64,000 nucleotides of DNA. It comes from Dyella sp. M7H15-1 (GTDB taxonomy: Bacteria; Pseudomonadota; Gammaproteobacteria; Xanthomonadales; Rhodanobacteraceae). Location: NCBI RefSeq assembly GCF_004114615.1, contig NZ_CP035300.1, positions 1,984,001 to 2,048,000 on the forward strand, read 5' to 3'. Positions 47,957 through 56,676 of this stretch are shown here, in pieces. The position numbers and the translations under genes were made by a program. The notes beneath the pieces were generated by a model. That model did no database searches. It was not told where the DNA came from and saw only the letters and a list, made by a program, of their open reading frames with translations. Each line of letters starts with the position of its first letter. Position 1 is the stretch's first letter.

Positions 47957-48062
47957 CAGCGATCCTCGTTGGGTAGCACTACGCGCAGGCTGGTATCGCT
48001 GCCATTGGCGGGTGGTTCCGGGCGGTTGATGCAGAGCCAATCGATGGTGCGGTGGCCGCGAG
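47956..48062 (-). pseudogene. Duplicated tle1 3' end in front of the second immunity gene
   Basis: The minus strand reads RGHRTIDWLCINRPEPPANG and then SDTSLRVVLPNEDR-stop. This is a close copy of the real tle1 C-terminus at 48748-48857. It has no start or upstream coding part and serves only as a leader to the copied immunity gene, proof of tandem duplication. Confidence 0.85.
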
Positions 48063-48094
48063 AATTTCAACTCACCTTCCTTTCTCACAAGGCA

Positions 48095-48748
48095 CTACAT
48101 GCCTGGGCATTTCCAGGAATCGTAGGGTAGCGGAGGGTGACCGCTCATGTATTTGGCGATTTCCGGTGACATGGGGCGGTATTTGCCTTGGGATTGTCCT
48201 TGATACGGCCCCTTCGGCTCGACATATCCGCGGGTGCAAAGCACTTCCACCGCGTGACTGGCTGGACTCTTTACCCACACCTTGATCCATCCGCCCGGAG
48301 CAAGACCGATGCTTAAGTCGCTTCGATAATCGTATTCCTTTGCATTGAGTACCGATTGCACCTTGGTCAGCATCATGCGGCGCACCGACTCGGGAACGTC
48401 AATGATCGCGCTGTACGTTTGCGGTTCCACCAGCGACTGCCAGCGCACGTAGATACGCTTGGGCAAGCCGGCGTTGTAGATGTCTCGGCCTTTTCCAGAG
48501 GGAATCTTGCTTCCCCATCCTTCCGGATCACCATAGCGGGCTAGCGAAACAGTGCCCTGCATCATGCCGAAATAAAAACGTCCCTGCGTGTCCTCAATAT
48601 CGGCTGTTTCCAGCCATACTTCCATGCGATCCGGTGCTTGAAAACCTAGATACCAACTGTCGTAAGGCAAACCATTATGCGATGCGTGTTGAGCCAATGC
48701 GCAACCATTCAGCAACAGCACAAGCGAGGCGAACAGATACTTGAGCAT
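48095..48748 (-). CDS. DUF2931 lipoprotein, probable Tli1 immunity protein (copy 1)
   Basis: The 217-residue lipoprotein (signal LFASLVLLLNGCALAQ) lies directly behind the Tle1-like effector; the effector TGA and its ATG share one base (TGATG), so the two are translationally coupled. Conserved stretches are DSWYLGFQAPDRMEVWLETA, GRFYFGMMQGTVSLA and YNAGLPKRIYVRWQSLVEPQ. The C-terminus ends YDSWKCPGM. Lipid anchoring would place it in the periplasm, where Tle1 toxins act on phospholipids. It is the likely cognate immunity protein. Confidence 0.85.
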   Translation of the reverse strand: MLKYLFASLVLLLNGCALAQHASHNGLPYDSWYLGFQAPDRMEVWLETADIEDTQGRFYFGMMQGTVSLARYGDPEGWGSKIPSGKGRDIYNAGLPKRIYVRWQSLVEPQTYSAIIDVPESVRRMMLTKVQSVLNAKEYDYRSDLSIGLAPGGWIKVWVKSPASHAVEVLCTRGYVEPKGPYQGQSQGKYRPMSPEIAKYMSGHPPLPYDSWKCPGM

Positions 48749-50694
48749 CAGCGATTCTCGTTGGGCAGCACTACGCGCTGACTTGTATCGCTGCCTTTGG
48801 CGGGTGGTTCCGGCCGGTTGATGTAGAGCAGGTCGATGGTGCGACCGCCGCGATAATCCGAGCCTTCGCTTGCTTTACCGAGATTCCAGTTGGCGGATTG
48901 ATGCAGATAGGCACGGGCTAACAGCGTTTCTTCGTCCTGGAGAAGTGGCTGGCCTGCCAGAAGCTTGACGGAGATGGACATCAACTCTGGTGGCAACGCA
49001 TAGGCGGGCTCACTGTCATCAATGGCATCCAACGGAACGCCCGCTTCTTCAGCCAGCTTGTACATCACCCGCAGCGGGATCAACTGGTAGCGCCAGTCGA
49101 TCGGTCGATCCAGCCCCAAGGTGGCGTAGGCGACCGGTTGACGCGTCCGCACCACGCTGCCATGGGCGGGGGGCGCCTGTTCCATCTCGATCCAGGCGTT
49201 GGTCGTCAGACAGCGGTCTTCGATGTCGCCCAGGCGCGCTTTCCAGCGTGAGCGTTCGGCCTGCGCCTGTTGCCAGGCGCGGGTGTGTTCGGGGAGCGGC
49301 CGATAGCTACGGCCGTTGATTTCTATCGGTGTTTCCACGCTGCGCAGTGGCTTGATCAGCATCAACGGGCCTTCGTGCATGTCACGATAGCCGCCGCCGA
49401 TGTCCGAATGGACGCCTGGCAAGGCGATTTCGCGGTGTTGCGGCGCGACGGTGGTGAGCATGAAGTTGGCACGGTGTTCATCGCGCGCGGTCAGTTGCAC
49501 CACCTGGCGGGCGCAGCCGGCTGGCAGGGCGACGTTGATCGGGTCGCTGCGGCCACTGCGCACATTGAAACCGTCTGCCAGGCTGGCGTGCGCAACGACA
49601 GTGTCGAACAGTCCCACGAAACCGACGCGAATGTCCTTGCTGGCATCGAAGCCCTGGGCCAGCCTAGCCTGGGTGGCCGGCAGCTTTTGCGCTAATGGGC
49701 TGGGCTGTGCGTGGTGGATCTGGTTGACGAAATGGCGCGCTGCCGCGGCGCCACGACTGAAGCCGAATACGTCGAATTCCAGTGCGTCGATGGACAAACT
49801 TGGTTCAAGCTCAGCGAAGCGTTTGACGGCGTTTGGAATGGCTTGTACTAACGTCTGCTCCACCTTGGCCAGAATACCCGTGCCTCCAATGCCGAAGCCC
49901 ATGCCCAGCAGATCGTCGCGCTCACCGGTGACGGTGCCGATGCCTTCGACGTAGATAGGGATGAAATATTCCCGCTGGCCCTCAATCAACGGCTCTTTCG
50001 TACTGTCCTGATACAGGTTGTACAACCGCCACACATTGGTATATCCCCCGCCGTAACTGCTGCCGGCATCGGCCATATACGACTGGCAGTGATCGGCAAT
50101 CGCCGCCTGCTCCTGCGCGCTCTGCCCCAGCGCACTGCCGGTGGAAGCACGGCATTGCGTGGACAGGTCGGTGTTGCCGGCGTTGTTGAGGGTGCCATCG
50201 AAGAACACGCCGATGCGCAGCGTACAGCGGCGTTCGGCCGCCTTTTCTCTCTCCATCTCCTGTTCCGGCGGCGGCGGTCCGGCAGAAGGGCGCGCGGGTG
50301 GCACTGCCATGGGTGCCTCGAAGGCGGCCTGGACAAACCCGCTCACCGAGTCGGCGTCACCGCTATTGTCCCAGATGGATGAGATGCGCCCATACACGGC
50401 CACCAGTTTTGGTGGGCGCTCGCAATTGCACAAGACGATATCGCCTTCCACGGCTTCGTGCGCCTGAATGGTGTCGTCGTACATGCGCAGATTGAACCCC
50501 GGAGTGCCAGGGCCGGCTGCTATTTTCCCTGCGATTTTGCATACACCGCACCATGCGCTGTGCCCGAGAAAGGCTTGATTGCGCATCCGTTGATCCGGGC
50601 CTTCGATCCGGCACTCGGGTGATCCTCGCATGACTTGGCTGTCATGGCCGTTGTCGAGCGGGTCGCCCTCAACGATGTGATAGAACCTGCGCAT
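48748..50694 (-). CDS. PAAR-domain fused Tle1-like (DUF2235) type VI secretion phospholipase effector
   Basis: The ATG at 50694 has GGAAGG upstream and starts the PAAR domain directly; a TTG nine codons earlier is less likely. Residues 1-100 form the PAAR-like tip (RFYHIVEGDPLDNG, EGDIVLCNCERPPKLVAVYG), then a Pro-rich linker. The DUF2235 alpha/beta-hydrolase starts about residue 160 (LRIGVFFDGTLNNAGN). The nucleophile elbow is DVFGFSRGAAAARHF, and GVHSDIGGGYRD carries conserved family residues. Such effectors are loaded on VgrG and attack membrane phospholipids of rival bacteria. No VgrG or apparatus gene lies nearby, so it is an orphan effector module. Confidence 0.9.
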   Translation of the reverse strand: MRRFYHIVEGDPLDNGHDSQVMRGSPECRIEGPDQRMRNQAFLGHSAWCGVCKIAGKIAAGPGTPGFNLRMYDDTIQAHEAVEGDIVLCNCERPPKLVAVYGRISSIWDNSGDADSVSGFVQAAFEAPMAVPPARPSAGPPPPEQEMEREKAAERRCTLRIGVFFDGTLNNAGNTDLSTQCRASTGSALGQSAQEQAAIADHCQSYMADAGSSYGGGYTNVWRLYNLYQDSTKEPLIEGQREYFIPIYVEGIGTVTGERDDLLGMGFGIGGTGILAKVEQTLVQAIPNAVKRFAELEPSLSIDALEFDVFGFSRGAAAARHFVNQIHHAQPSPLAQKLPATQARLAQGFDASKDIRVGFVGLFDTVVAHASLADGFNVRSGRSDPINVALPAGCARQVVQLTARDEHRANFMLTTVAPQHREIALPGVHSDIGGGYRDMHEGPLMLIKPLRSVETPIEINGRSYRPLPEHTRAWQQAQAERSRWKARLGDIEDRCLTTNAWIEMEQAPPAHGSVVRTRQPVAYATLGLDRPIDWRYQLIPLRVMYKLAEEAGVPLDAIDDSEPAYALPPELMSISVKLLAGQPLLQDEETLLARAYLHQSANWNLGKASEGSDYRGGRTIDLLYINRPEPPAKGSDTSQRVVLPNENR

Positions 50695-50869
50695 GGCCCT
50701 TCCGTATATCTGTTTGGACAATGGGAAGCAGATATTGCGCTCACCAGGAAGTCATCGGAATCCCGCTTGCTTCCTCGTAGGGAAATGCTTTTTCGTGGAA
50801 TTCGGCGCTGCCGCGCTCGCCCTTCCTCGCCAAGAAAGGCAAAAACCGATTCGCGGCTACCATAGTCCG

Positions 50870-50990
50870 GTGCAGATCGGACCCTACCGCATCGACCCGC
50901 CGGTGGTGCTGGCCCCATGGCCGGTGTCACCGACAAGCCCTTTCGCCTGCTGTGCAAACGGCTGGGTGCGGGGCTTGCCGGGCGGCGGGT
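50870..50990 (+). pseudogene. 5' fragment of a tRNA-dihydrouridine synthase (dusB-type) gene
   Basis: A GTG-initiated frame reads VQIGPYRIDPPVVLAP, and after a one-base deletion (CCCC-ATGG expected, CCC-ATGG found) MAGVTDKPFRLLCKRLGAGL, the standard DusB N-terminus with its flavin-binding start. The rest of the gene is missing; sequence changes to the 26-bp border repeat at 50974. It is a dead fragment left at the island edge. Confidence 0.85.
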
Positions 50991-50999
50991 AAAAACATG
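50974..50999 (+). repeat. 26-bp direct repeat, copy 2 (right island border)
   Basis: It matches 47177-47202 at 25 of 26 positions. It joins the dusB fragment to the VOC fragment. Confidence 0.9.
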
Positions 51000-51146
51000 A
51001 TGGAATGGCTAAACGTTAAACCACCCAGAGAAAGGGTGGAAGGCGAGGGTAATTCCCTCTATTTTTACGATTTCGACAATCATCTATTTGAACTGCACAC
51101 AGGGACGTTGGAAGGCCGGCTCGTGCGCTATCGTGTAGGCGGTTAG
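50997..51146 (+). pseudogene. 3' fragment of a VOC-family (FosX/glyoxalase-like) gene
   Basis: The frame ends with RVEGEGNSLYFYDFDNHLFE and LHTGTLEGRLVRYRVGG, the C-terminal metal-binding part of fosfomycin-resistance-type or glyoxalase-fold enzymes (metal-ligand Glu in FELHTG). Only about 49 codons remain and the N-terminal half-domain is absent, so it cannot be functional. It starts within the 26-bp repeat, indicating the fragment was created by the recombination that placed the island here. Confidence 0.78.
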
Positions 51147-51225
51147 AGAGACGTATCAGCGAATCATGTCACGTTGTGGTTCGCATGCGCTCACCCCTAC
51201 ACAACCGTTCGATGCGTTCAACACA

Positions 51226-52485
51226 TCACGGCCGCAAGCGTGGCACACCATGCTCATCGCGCTCTTCCATCGCCATGGGGCGCGTATCGAGTCGGCCGCC
51301 CACCACGTTGCCGGCGGGCAATGATTCAGTGGCTTCACCACGTGTTGTGGCCATGGCATTGCGGTAGCAGCGCTGCGCCAACGTCGCGTCACCCAGCCCA
51401 GCGTACATAGCGCCCAGCGCTTCCCATGCGTTGGCACTGGGCGCTAATGCAAAGGAGCGTTCCAGATACTGCCGCGCCTTGCCCCACTGGCTCAGGCGCA
51501 CGCACATGCGTCCCAGCGCCAGCAGCAGGCCGGGATCGTTGGGATGGGCTTCCTGCCAGGCTTCCGCGCGGCGCAGGCGGGCTTCGAGATCGCCGCCCGG
51601 CAGCGAACCGTAGGTTTCGGCCAGTTGCGAAGACCACTCGCGGCGTAGCGCCGATTCCACGACATCCATTGCCGGCAGTACCTGGCCAACGCTTGCGGCT
51701 TTGCGCGCGTAGGCATCAATGACAGCTACTGCGCGGCGTTGCCCTTTCGGCCATTGCGACCAAAGCGTATTCAGGGCTGCGCCGTCCGGCGCCGCGTTGA
51801 CACTCGCCACCAGCACTTGTGTTTCCAGCGCGTTGTACGCCCGTGCGCCAAGCACACCGCTTTTTTGCAGCGGCTCGAGCGCTTCGTATGCACGGCGTGT
51901 ATCGCCAGCGTCCAACGCAGCGAGCGCGTATTCGCGCCAACCACCGGGACTCAGGCTGCCGCTGTCGGCTTCCGGCGTGAGCAAGGTCAATGCCTCCGCA
52001 GGTTTGCCATCTCGACGCAGAACGCGTGCCCGCAGTACCCGTGCTGCGCGCGGTGCAACTTGTGCGGCGTCATCCAGCAATCCGAGCGCACGGCCATGCT
52101 CGCCGCGACGCGATGAAGCTTCCGCAGCGGCAAGCAAAGACGGACCGCGCAGCTTGTCCAGTCGCGAGGCGCGGCTGAGATCGCGCTCCGCTTCGCTGTG
52201 ACGCCCTTCCATCAAGGCCACCAGGCCATCGGCGAGACGTTGTTGACTCAGGCGACGATGGCGGCGCGAGACCGCCCCGAACGGCCAGCGTGCGAGACGC
52301 CACAGCATGCTGATGACGATCCACGCAAGTAGCAGCAACACAACCGCCGCCAACAGGCTGGTCTGCGCAGTAACGCCGCGGAAACGCACCAACACATATC
52401 CCGGATCCTCGGCGACCCAATGCCAGCCGAAGGCTGCCACCGCGGCGGCTATCACCAGCAGCAGAATCCATCGCCACAGTTTCAT
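51226..52485 (-). CDS. hemY: Heme biosynthesis-associated membrane protein HemY
   Basis: This is the HemY of the proteobacterial hem operon (TPR protein), not protoporphyrinogen oxidase. Two N-terminal membrane helices (WILLLVIAAAVAAFGWHWVA and LLAAVVLLLLAWIVISMLWR) precede tetratricopeptide-type helices across the remaining 340 residues. The family affects late porphyrin steps, with uncertain mechanism. It overlaps hemX by four bases and ends the hemD-hemX-hemY unit. Confidence 0.92.
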   Translation of the reverse strand: MKLWRWILLLVIAAAVAAFGWHWVAEDPGYVLVRFRGVTAQTSLLAAVVLLLLAWIVISMLWRLARWPFGAVSRRHRRLSQQRLADGLVALMEGRHSEAERDLSRASRLDKLRGPSLLAAAEASSRRGEHGRALGLLDDAAQVAPRAARVLRARVLRRDGKPAEALTLLTPEADSGSLSPGGWREYALAALDAGDTRRAYEALEPLQKSGVLGARAYNALETQVLVASVNAAPDGAALNTLWSQWPKGQRRAVAVIDAYARKAASVGQVLPAMDVVESALRREWSSQLAETYGSLPGGDLEARLRRAEAWQEAHPNDPGLLLALGRMCVRLSQWGKARQYLERSFALAPSANAWEALGAMYAGLGDATLAQRCYRNAMATTRGEATESLPAGNVVGGRLDTRPMAMEERDEHGVPRLRP

Positions 52486-53591
52486 GGCTTGGTCCCGGCA
52501 GCGGGTGTGGCGGTATCGGTTTTCGGCTTGAGTACATGCACAGCGCGCAGGTTGCGCAGTTCGCTCAGCGCTGCACCCAACTTCATTGGCATGGCCGGCT
52601 TAAGCTGGCCACTGAGTGTGGCGATACGATCACGCGCTTGTTGCACCGTCGGCGATGATGGATCGAACTGCGCGGCAAGACCCGCATCGGCGCGCTTCAG
52701 CGCGCTGGCGCAGGCATCGTCGTCCCACGCGATCAACGCCGCTTGCGCTTGCGCGAGATCAAGCGCCACCATTTCACGCGCAATACGCGCGTCGCCGATA
52801 TCGATCGGTGTGCCGTTATCGCGCTGAATCTGGATCACGCTGGACAGCGCGTGGCGGATACGCGCCCATAACCCGTTGTTGCCGGAAGAAGGCTGATCCA
52901 GTGGTTTCAGCGGCAGGCCGGGGAGGTCGTTGCGCAGTTGCATCACGCTATCAAGCATCTGTTGGCGATCGCCGGACTGGCTCTTCACCAGCGCTTCATG
53001 CTCGGCGTCGATGCTTTGGCGCACGTCATTGAAGGCGCTGTCACTGACGGCTGCCAAAGTCTGGCTGGCCAGCGCATACGCCTGGGCCGCGCCTTGGGTG
53101 TCATGGAACAAGGTGTTGCGTTCGGCACCCATGCGCAGCAAGGCTTCGGTTTCGTCCAGGCGCATCGCATCCTGGCTGGAAAGTGTTTTTTCGGAGAGAT
53201 GGCCAACCGCTTCTTCCAGATCCCGCACACGCTGGTCTTGCGAGAGCAATGCTTCGCGCAGGGAACGATTGACCTGGTCGACATCATTGAGACGCTGCAT
53301 CAGCTGATTGTTCTGCCCGGTGGCACCAGAAAGGGTGTGCTCCAACGTGGTCACCCGGTCTTGCAGGCTTACGGTGGTGCGCAGTGCTGCCGAGCCAATA
53401 TGGGTGAGCTGCCATTGGCGCCAAGCGATATAGCCCACGCCGACGATGGCCATCAGAGCCAGCAGCAAGGACAACGCCAGAGCTCCGCCGTTGGAGCGGG
53501 CAGGTGCCGGCGGCTGACTCGTACGCGGGGTCTCGGAGGGCACGCCAGTAGGCGCGGCGTTGCGTTCGGGGGGGAGTTCGTCCTGGCTCAT
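52482..53591 (-). CDS. hemX: HemX-family membrane protein of the heme operon
   Basis: The 369-residue protein has a Pro-rich cytoplasmic N-terminus, one transmembrane helix (ALALSLLLALMAIVGVGYIA) and a long periplasmic coiled-coil region (VSLQDRVTTLEHTLSGATGQ and following). This is the HemX layout; it is often mis-annotated as uroporphyrin-III methyltransferase because of fusions in some species, but no methyltransferase motif is present. It starts nine bases after hemD and overlaps hemY. Confidence 0.9.
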   Translation of the reverse strand: MSQDELPPERNAAPTGVPSETPRTSQPPAPARSNGGALALSLLLALMAIVGVGYIAWRQWQLTHIGSAALRTTVSLQDRVTTLEHTLSGATGQNNQLMQRLNDVDQVNRSLREALLSQDQRVRDLEEAVGHLSEKTLSSQDAMRLDETEALLRMGAERNTLFHDTQGAAQAYALASQTLAAVSDSAFNDVRQSIDAEHEALVKSQSGDRQQMLDSVMQLRNDLPGLPLKPLDQPSSGNNGLWARIRHALSSVIQIQRDNGTPIDIGDARIAREMVALDLAQAQAALIAWDDDACASALKRADAGLAAQFDPSSPTVQQARDRIATLSGQLKPAMPMKLGAALSELRNLRAVHVLKPKTDTATPAAGTKP

Positions 53592-53600
53592 GCGCGCATG

Positions 53601-54416
53601 CTAACAGCCCGCGCGGTCCGCTTCGTAGCGCGTGTGTGAACAAACCTTCATGGCCGTGGCCAACATGTCGGCCGGCCCGGCCGATGCAGCCATCTGCACC
53701 TGTTTGAAACCTGCCGCGCGGGCCTGCTCGGCCAGGCGCTCGCTGCTGACGATGGTGGTGAGGTGGCACAAACGTTGCCATGCCACATCAGGCAGGCGCT
53801 CCATCAAATGCTGCATGGCTTCGCCGCTGGACAGTAGTACACATGCCGAAGACGGCAGATGCAGAACGGCATCGATGTGACGCCGATGAAGGCGTGGCGC
53901 ACCCCGGCGATATACATACACTTCGCGCAGCGAGGCACCTCGCGCGGCGATTTGTTCCTGCAGCAAACCACGCCCGCCGGGTGCGGTGACAAGCGCGACA
54001 TGCCTTCCCTGTAAGTGCTCCATGACGGGCAACTGCAACACGCCCTCACTGGCCTGCCGTTCCGCAGGCATCTGCGCATCCATGCCATGGCGGCGCAATG
54101 CGCCTGCTGTGCCCTGCCCGACTGCGATTACCACACCATGTGCATCGCATGGTCCCAACGCCATGGCGTAACGCACCGCCGCAGGACTGGTGAAAATCAT
54201 GAATTCATCATGCTGCGCGGCACGCCATGCCGCGCGTAGCGCTTCCGAAACGGGTACCGCATGCAGCGACAGCCCAGGCAATAGCAGGGGCGTTCCACCC
54301 AGCCTGCGAACCTGTCGCGCCAGCGCACTTCCCGTCCCTGCCGGACGTGTGATGACCATCGTGCAACCGGCCAGGGTGGCATAGGGCAGCATGGGTGGAT
54401 TTACGCCGGATTTCAT
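53601..54416 (-). CDS. hemD: Uroporphyrinogen-III synthase
   Basis: HemD closes and isomerises hydroxymethylbilane to uroporphyrinogen III. The sequence is poorly conserved in this family, but the two-lobed pattern is visible: MVITRPAGTGSALARQVRRL, FTSPAAVRYAMA, AVGQGTAGALRRHG and VALVTAPGGRGLLQEQIAAR. The 271-residue length is normal. It heads the hemD-hemX-hemY unit. hemC is not in the window. Confidence 0.9.
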   Translation of the reverse strand: MKSGVNPPMLPYATLAGCTMVITRPAGTGSALARQVRRLGGTPLLLPGLSLHAVPVSEALRAAWRAAQHDEFMIFTSPAAVRYAMALGPCDAHGVVIAVGQGTAGALRRHGMDAQMPAERQASEGVLQLPVMEHLQGRHVALVTAPGGRGLLQEQIAARGASLREVYVYRRGAPRLHRRHIDAVLHLPSSACVLLSSGEAMQHLMERLPDVAWQRLCHLTTIVSSERLAEQARAAGFKQVQMAASAGPADMLATAMKVCSHTRYEADRAGC

Positions 54417-54599
54417 CGGAATCGCATGGTTTTTGGGAGGGCTGGATCGGGAGTCTAGCCTTACACTGTCGCCTTCCCCTCCCCGATGACGACGGCGATA
54501 CTTATTCAGCGTTGCCTTTATTCACGCTTGCGGCATAGTTCGAAGCGAAGCGTCGCGTCGCTGCGGCAGAATAGGATGATTTGGGGAGAGAGTGAGCTT

Positions 54600-55016
54600 A
54601 TGCGTCGTCTTGTTGTCGGCCTGATTCTGCTATCGACCGTGCTGCTGTCCGCTTGTGCCACCGACAAGCGTGATTACGCCCTCAGCCACACCATGATCGC
54701 GTACGCCAATGCCGTGCGCTGGGACGGTCTGGAGGCAGCCGAGCCATTCGTTGATCCCAAGGTGCGCGAAGCCCACCCGATCACCGACCTGGACCGCGCG
54801 CGCTTTAAGCAGGTGCAGGTCAGCGACTACGACGATGGCAATGGCCCGGTCCCCTCGGGGGAAAACGAGGTACGCCAGAACGTGCAGATCAGCCTGACCA
54901 ACGTGCATACCCAGACGGTCCGTACCATCGTCGACCGGCAGTTGTGGCGGTATGACCCGAAAAAGCAGCGCTGGTGGCTGGAGAGCGGTATTCCGGATAT
55001 CACGCAGAGGAACTAA
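54600..55016 (+). CDS. Small lipoprotein of unknown function
   Basis: The ATG at 54600 follows GGGGAGAG and gives 138 residues with a lipoprotein signal (GLILLSTVLLSACATDKRDY; Cys at the lipobox). A helical stretch and an NTF2-like alternating region follow (RQNVQISLTNVHTQTVRTIV, DRQLWRYDPKKQRWWLESG). I do not recognise a named family. Its neighbour downstream is a rhodanese-like protein. Confidence 0.75.
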   Translation: MRRLVVGLILLSTVLLSACATDKRDYALSHTMIAYANAVRWDGLEAAEPFVDPKVREAHPITDLDRARFKQVQVSDYDDGNGPVPSGENEVRQNVQISLTNVHTQTVRTIVDRQLWRYDPKKQRWWLESGIPDITQRN

Positions 55017-55107
55017 GCCGCCCCGCACAGAGGTTTTTCACCTCTGCCCGCTCTGTCTGGCGACTCGCCTATAATTGCCGTTTGCCTGCAACCAGCCCGG
55101 CCTCTTC

Positions 55108-55551
55108 ATGAACGATTTCCTGCACAAGCTGCCTCAGTTCCTGGGCAACCACCTCGAGCTTTCCCTGCTATTCGCCGCGCTGGTAGTCGCGCTGATCGTC
55201 ACCCAGATCTTGGTGCTGCTGCGCAAGTACAAGGAGCTGACCCCGGCCGGCCTGACCCAGCTCATCAACCGCGACAGCCCGCTGCTGATCGACCTGTCGG
55301 CCATTGCCGATTTCGAGAAAATGCACGTGCCGGGCGCCAAGCACGTGGCCATGAGCCAGTTCGATCCAGAGAACAAGGACCTGGCCAAAGCGCGCGAGTT
55401 GCCGGTGGTGGTCATGGACAAGGATGGTCGCAACAGCAACGGCGCCGCACAGCGCCTGATCAAGGCAGGCTTTACCCATGTCTACACACTGGGCGGCGGC
55501 GTACTGGCTTGGCAGCAGGCGCAGTTGCCGATAGCCAAAGGCAAGAACTGA
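55108..55551 (+). CDS. Membrane-anchored rhodanese-like protein lacking the catalytic cysteine
   Basis: The 147-residue YibN-like protein has one N-terminal transmembrane helix (LSLLFAALVVALIVTQILVL) and a rhodanese fold (LTQLINRDSPLLIDLS, MHVPGAKHVAMSQFD). At the active loop, where rhodaneses have Cys, the sequence is VVVMDKDGRNSNGAAQRL, so sulfur transfer is not expected. The family is usually next to secB and grxC; here the reductase gene converges on it instead. Confidence 0.88.
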   Translation: MNDFLHKLPQFLGNHLELSLLFAALVVALIVTQILVLLRKYKELTPAGLTQLINRDSPLLIDLSAIADFEKMHVPGAKHVAMSQFDPENKDLAKARELPVVVMDKDGRNSNGAAQRLIKAGFTHVYTLGGGVLAWQQAQLPIAKGKN

Positions 55552-56619
55552 TCAGGCTTCGGCAATTCCTGCTCGTCCGACAAGAATCTGCGCCAGTACA
55601 TCTGGCGCGTAATCGAATGAATCGTAGTAAAGCCGATCTTCGGGCAGCCCCGCATCGATAAACAGCTTGCGTCCGGCATCGATCATCGCCGGCGGTCCGC
55701 TTATGTAGACATCGTGGCCGGAAAGGTCCGGCCGGTCTTCCAGCACGGCCTCATGCATCAGCCCCTCGCGCATACTCGCCAAGCGGGCCTGTTCCGGATC
55801 GGAGAGCACCGCGTGGAAGCGCAAGTTGGCGGCGGTCGCCGCCCATTTTTCAGCGAGCGTGCGCAGGTAGAGATCCACCTCGCTGCGCGCGCCCCAATAC
55901 ACATCGATCGAACGGCGGGTGCCGAGCGCCAGGAAGTGCTCGAGAATGGCTTTCACCGGCGCGAAACCCGTGCCCCCAGCCATAAAGACCATCGGCCGCT
56001 CCGAATCCTCGCGCGGCACGAAGGTGCCCAGTGGCCCCTCGATGCGCAGTGTGTCGCTCTCCTTCAGCACATCGCTGACCCACGAAGTGAAACCGCCACC
56101 GGCGACATGACGAACATGCAGTTCGATCACACCATCCGCCTGCGGTCCGTTGGCGATGGAAAACGGCCGGCGACGCCCACCGTCCAACAGCACATCGAGG
56201 TATTGCCCGGGCAACCAGTTGAGGCGCAATTCGTCCGACGCAGGCTGCAAATGCAGCCCGATCACATCCGGGGCAAGCTGCCACTTGCGGCGGACCCGCA
56301 CCGTAAGCCGGCGGCGCGTCACATCTTCCACCGAAGTCACTTCGCGCGCTTCCAGCACAAGATCACTGGCAGGCACGGCCTGGCACAGCAGCACCGCATG
56401 ATGCACACGATCGTGCACATCCAACGCCATGGGCGGATTGCGCGGGTACTCGCAACGACCTTCCATCAGCACCGCCTTGCAGCTACCACATACGCCGGCA
56501 CGACACGAGTATGGCAAGGCAATGCCAGCCCGCTGCGCGGCTTCCAGCACGGTTTCGCCGGACATCACGTCGAAACGGCGGCCGGAAGTCCTGAGAGTAA
56601 CGGTAAACACGGAGCGCAT
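55552..56619 (-). CDS. 2Fe-2S ferredoxin-domain flavin reductase (CDP-deoxyglucoseen-reductase-like)
   Basis: The 355-residue protein fuses a plant-type ferredoxin (residues 1-95, SCRAGVCGSCKAVLMEG plus a later Cys) to a ferredoxin-NADP reductase module. The flavin motif is RRPFSIANGP, and MAGGTGFAPVKAILEHFL binds the nicotinamide. The family passes electrons from NAD(P)H to an iron-sulfur partner; the exact partner is unknown. The ATG at 56619 is chosen because the frame extending to 57414 runs through the oppositely oriented thioesterase gene. Confidence 0.9.
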   Translation of the reverse strand: MRSVFTVTLRTSGRRFDVMSGETVLEAAQRAGIALPYSCRAGVCGSCKAVLMEGRCEYPRNPPMALDVHDRVHHAVLLCQAVPASDLVLEAREVTSVEDVTRRRLTVRVRRKWQLAPDVIGLHLQPASDELRLNWLPGQYLDVLLDGGRRRPFSIANGPQADGVIELHVRHVAGGGFTSWVSDVLKESDTLRIEGPLGTFVPREDSERPMVFMAGGTGFAPVKAILEHFLALGTRRSIDVYWGARSEVDLYLRTLAEKWAATAANLRFHAVLSDPEQARLASMREGLMHEAVLEDRPDLSGHDVYISGPPAMIDAGRKLFIDAGLPEDRLYYDSFDYAPDVLAQILVGRAGIAEA

Positions 56620-56676
56620 TGTCGCCGCTGGGCGGGTCAGCGGACAATGCAGGCTCTCTGTACAGGTATCAACCCT

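Noticed and set aside
51226..52485. Protoporphyrinogen oxidase, from the name HemY
   Set aside because: The protein has two membrane helices and TPR-type repeats without a flavin-binding motif; it is the other HemY family.
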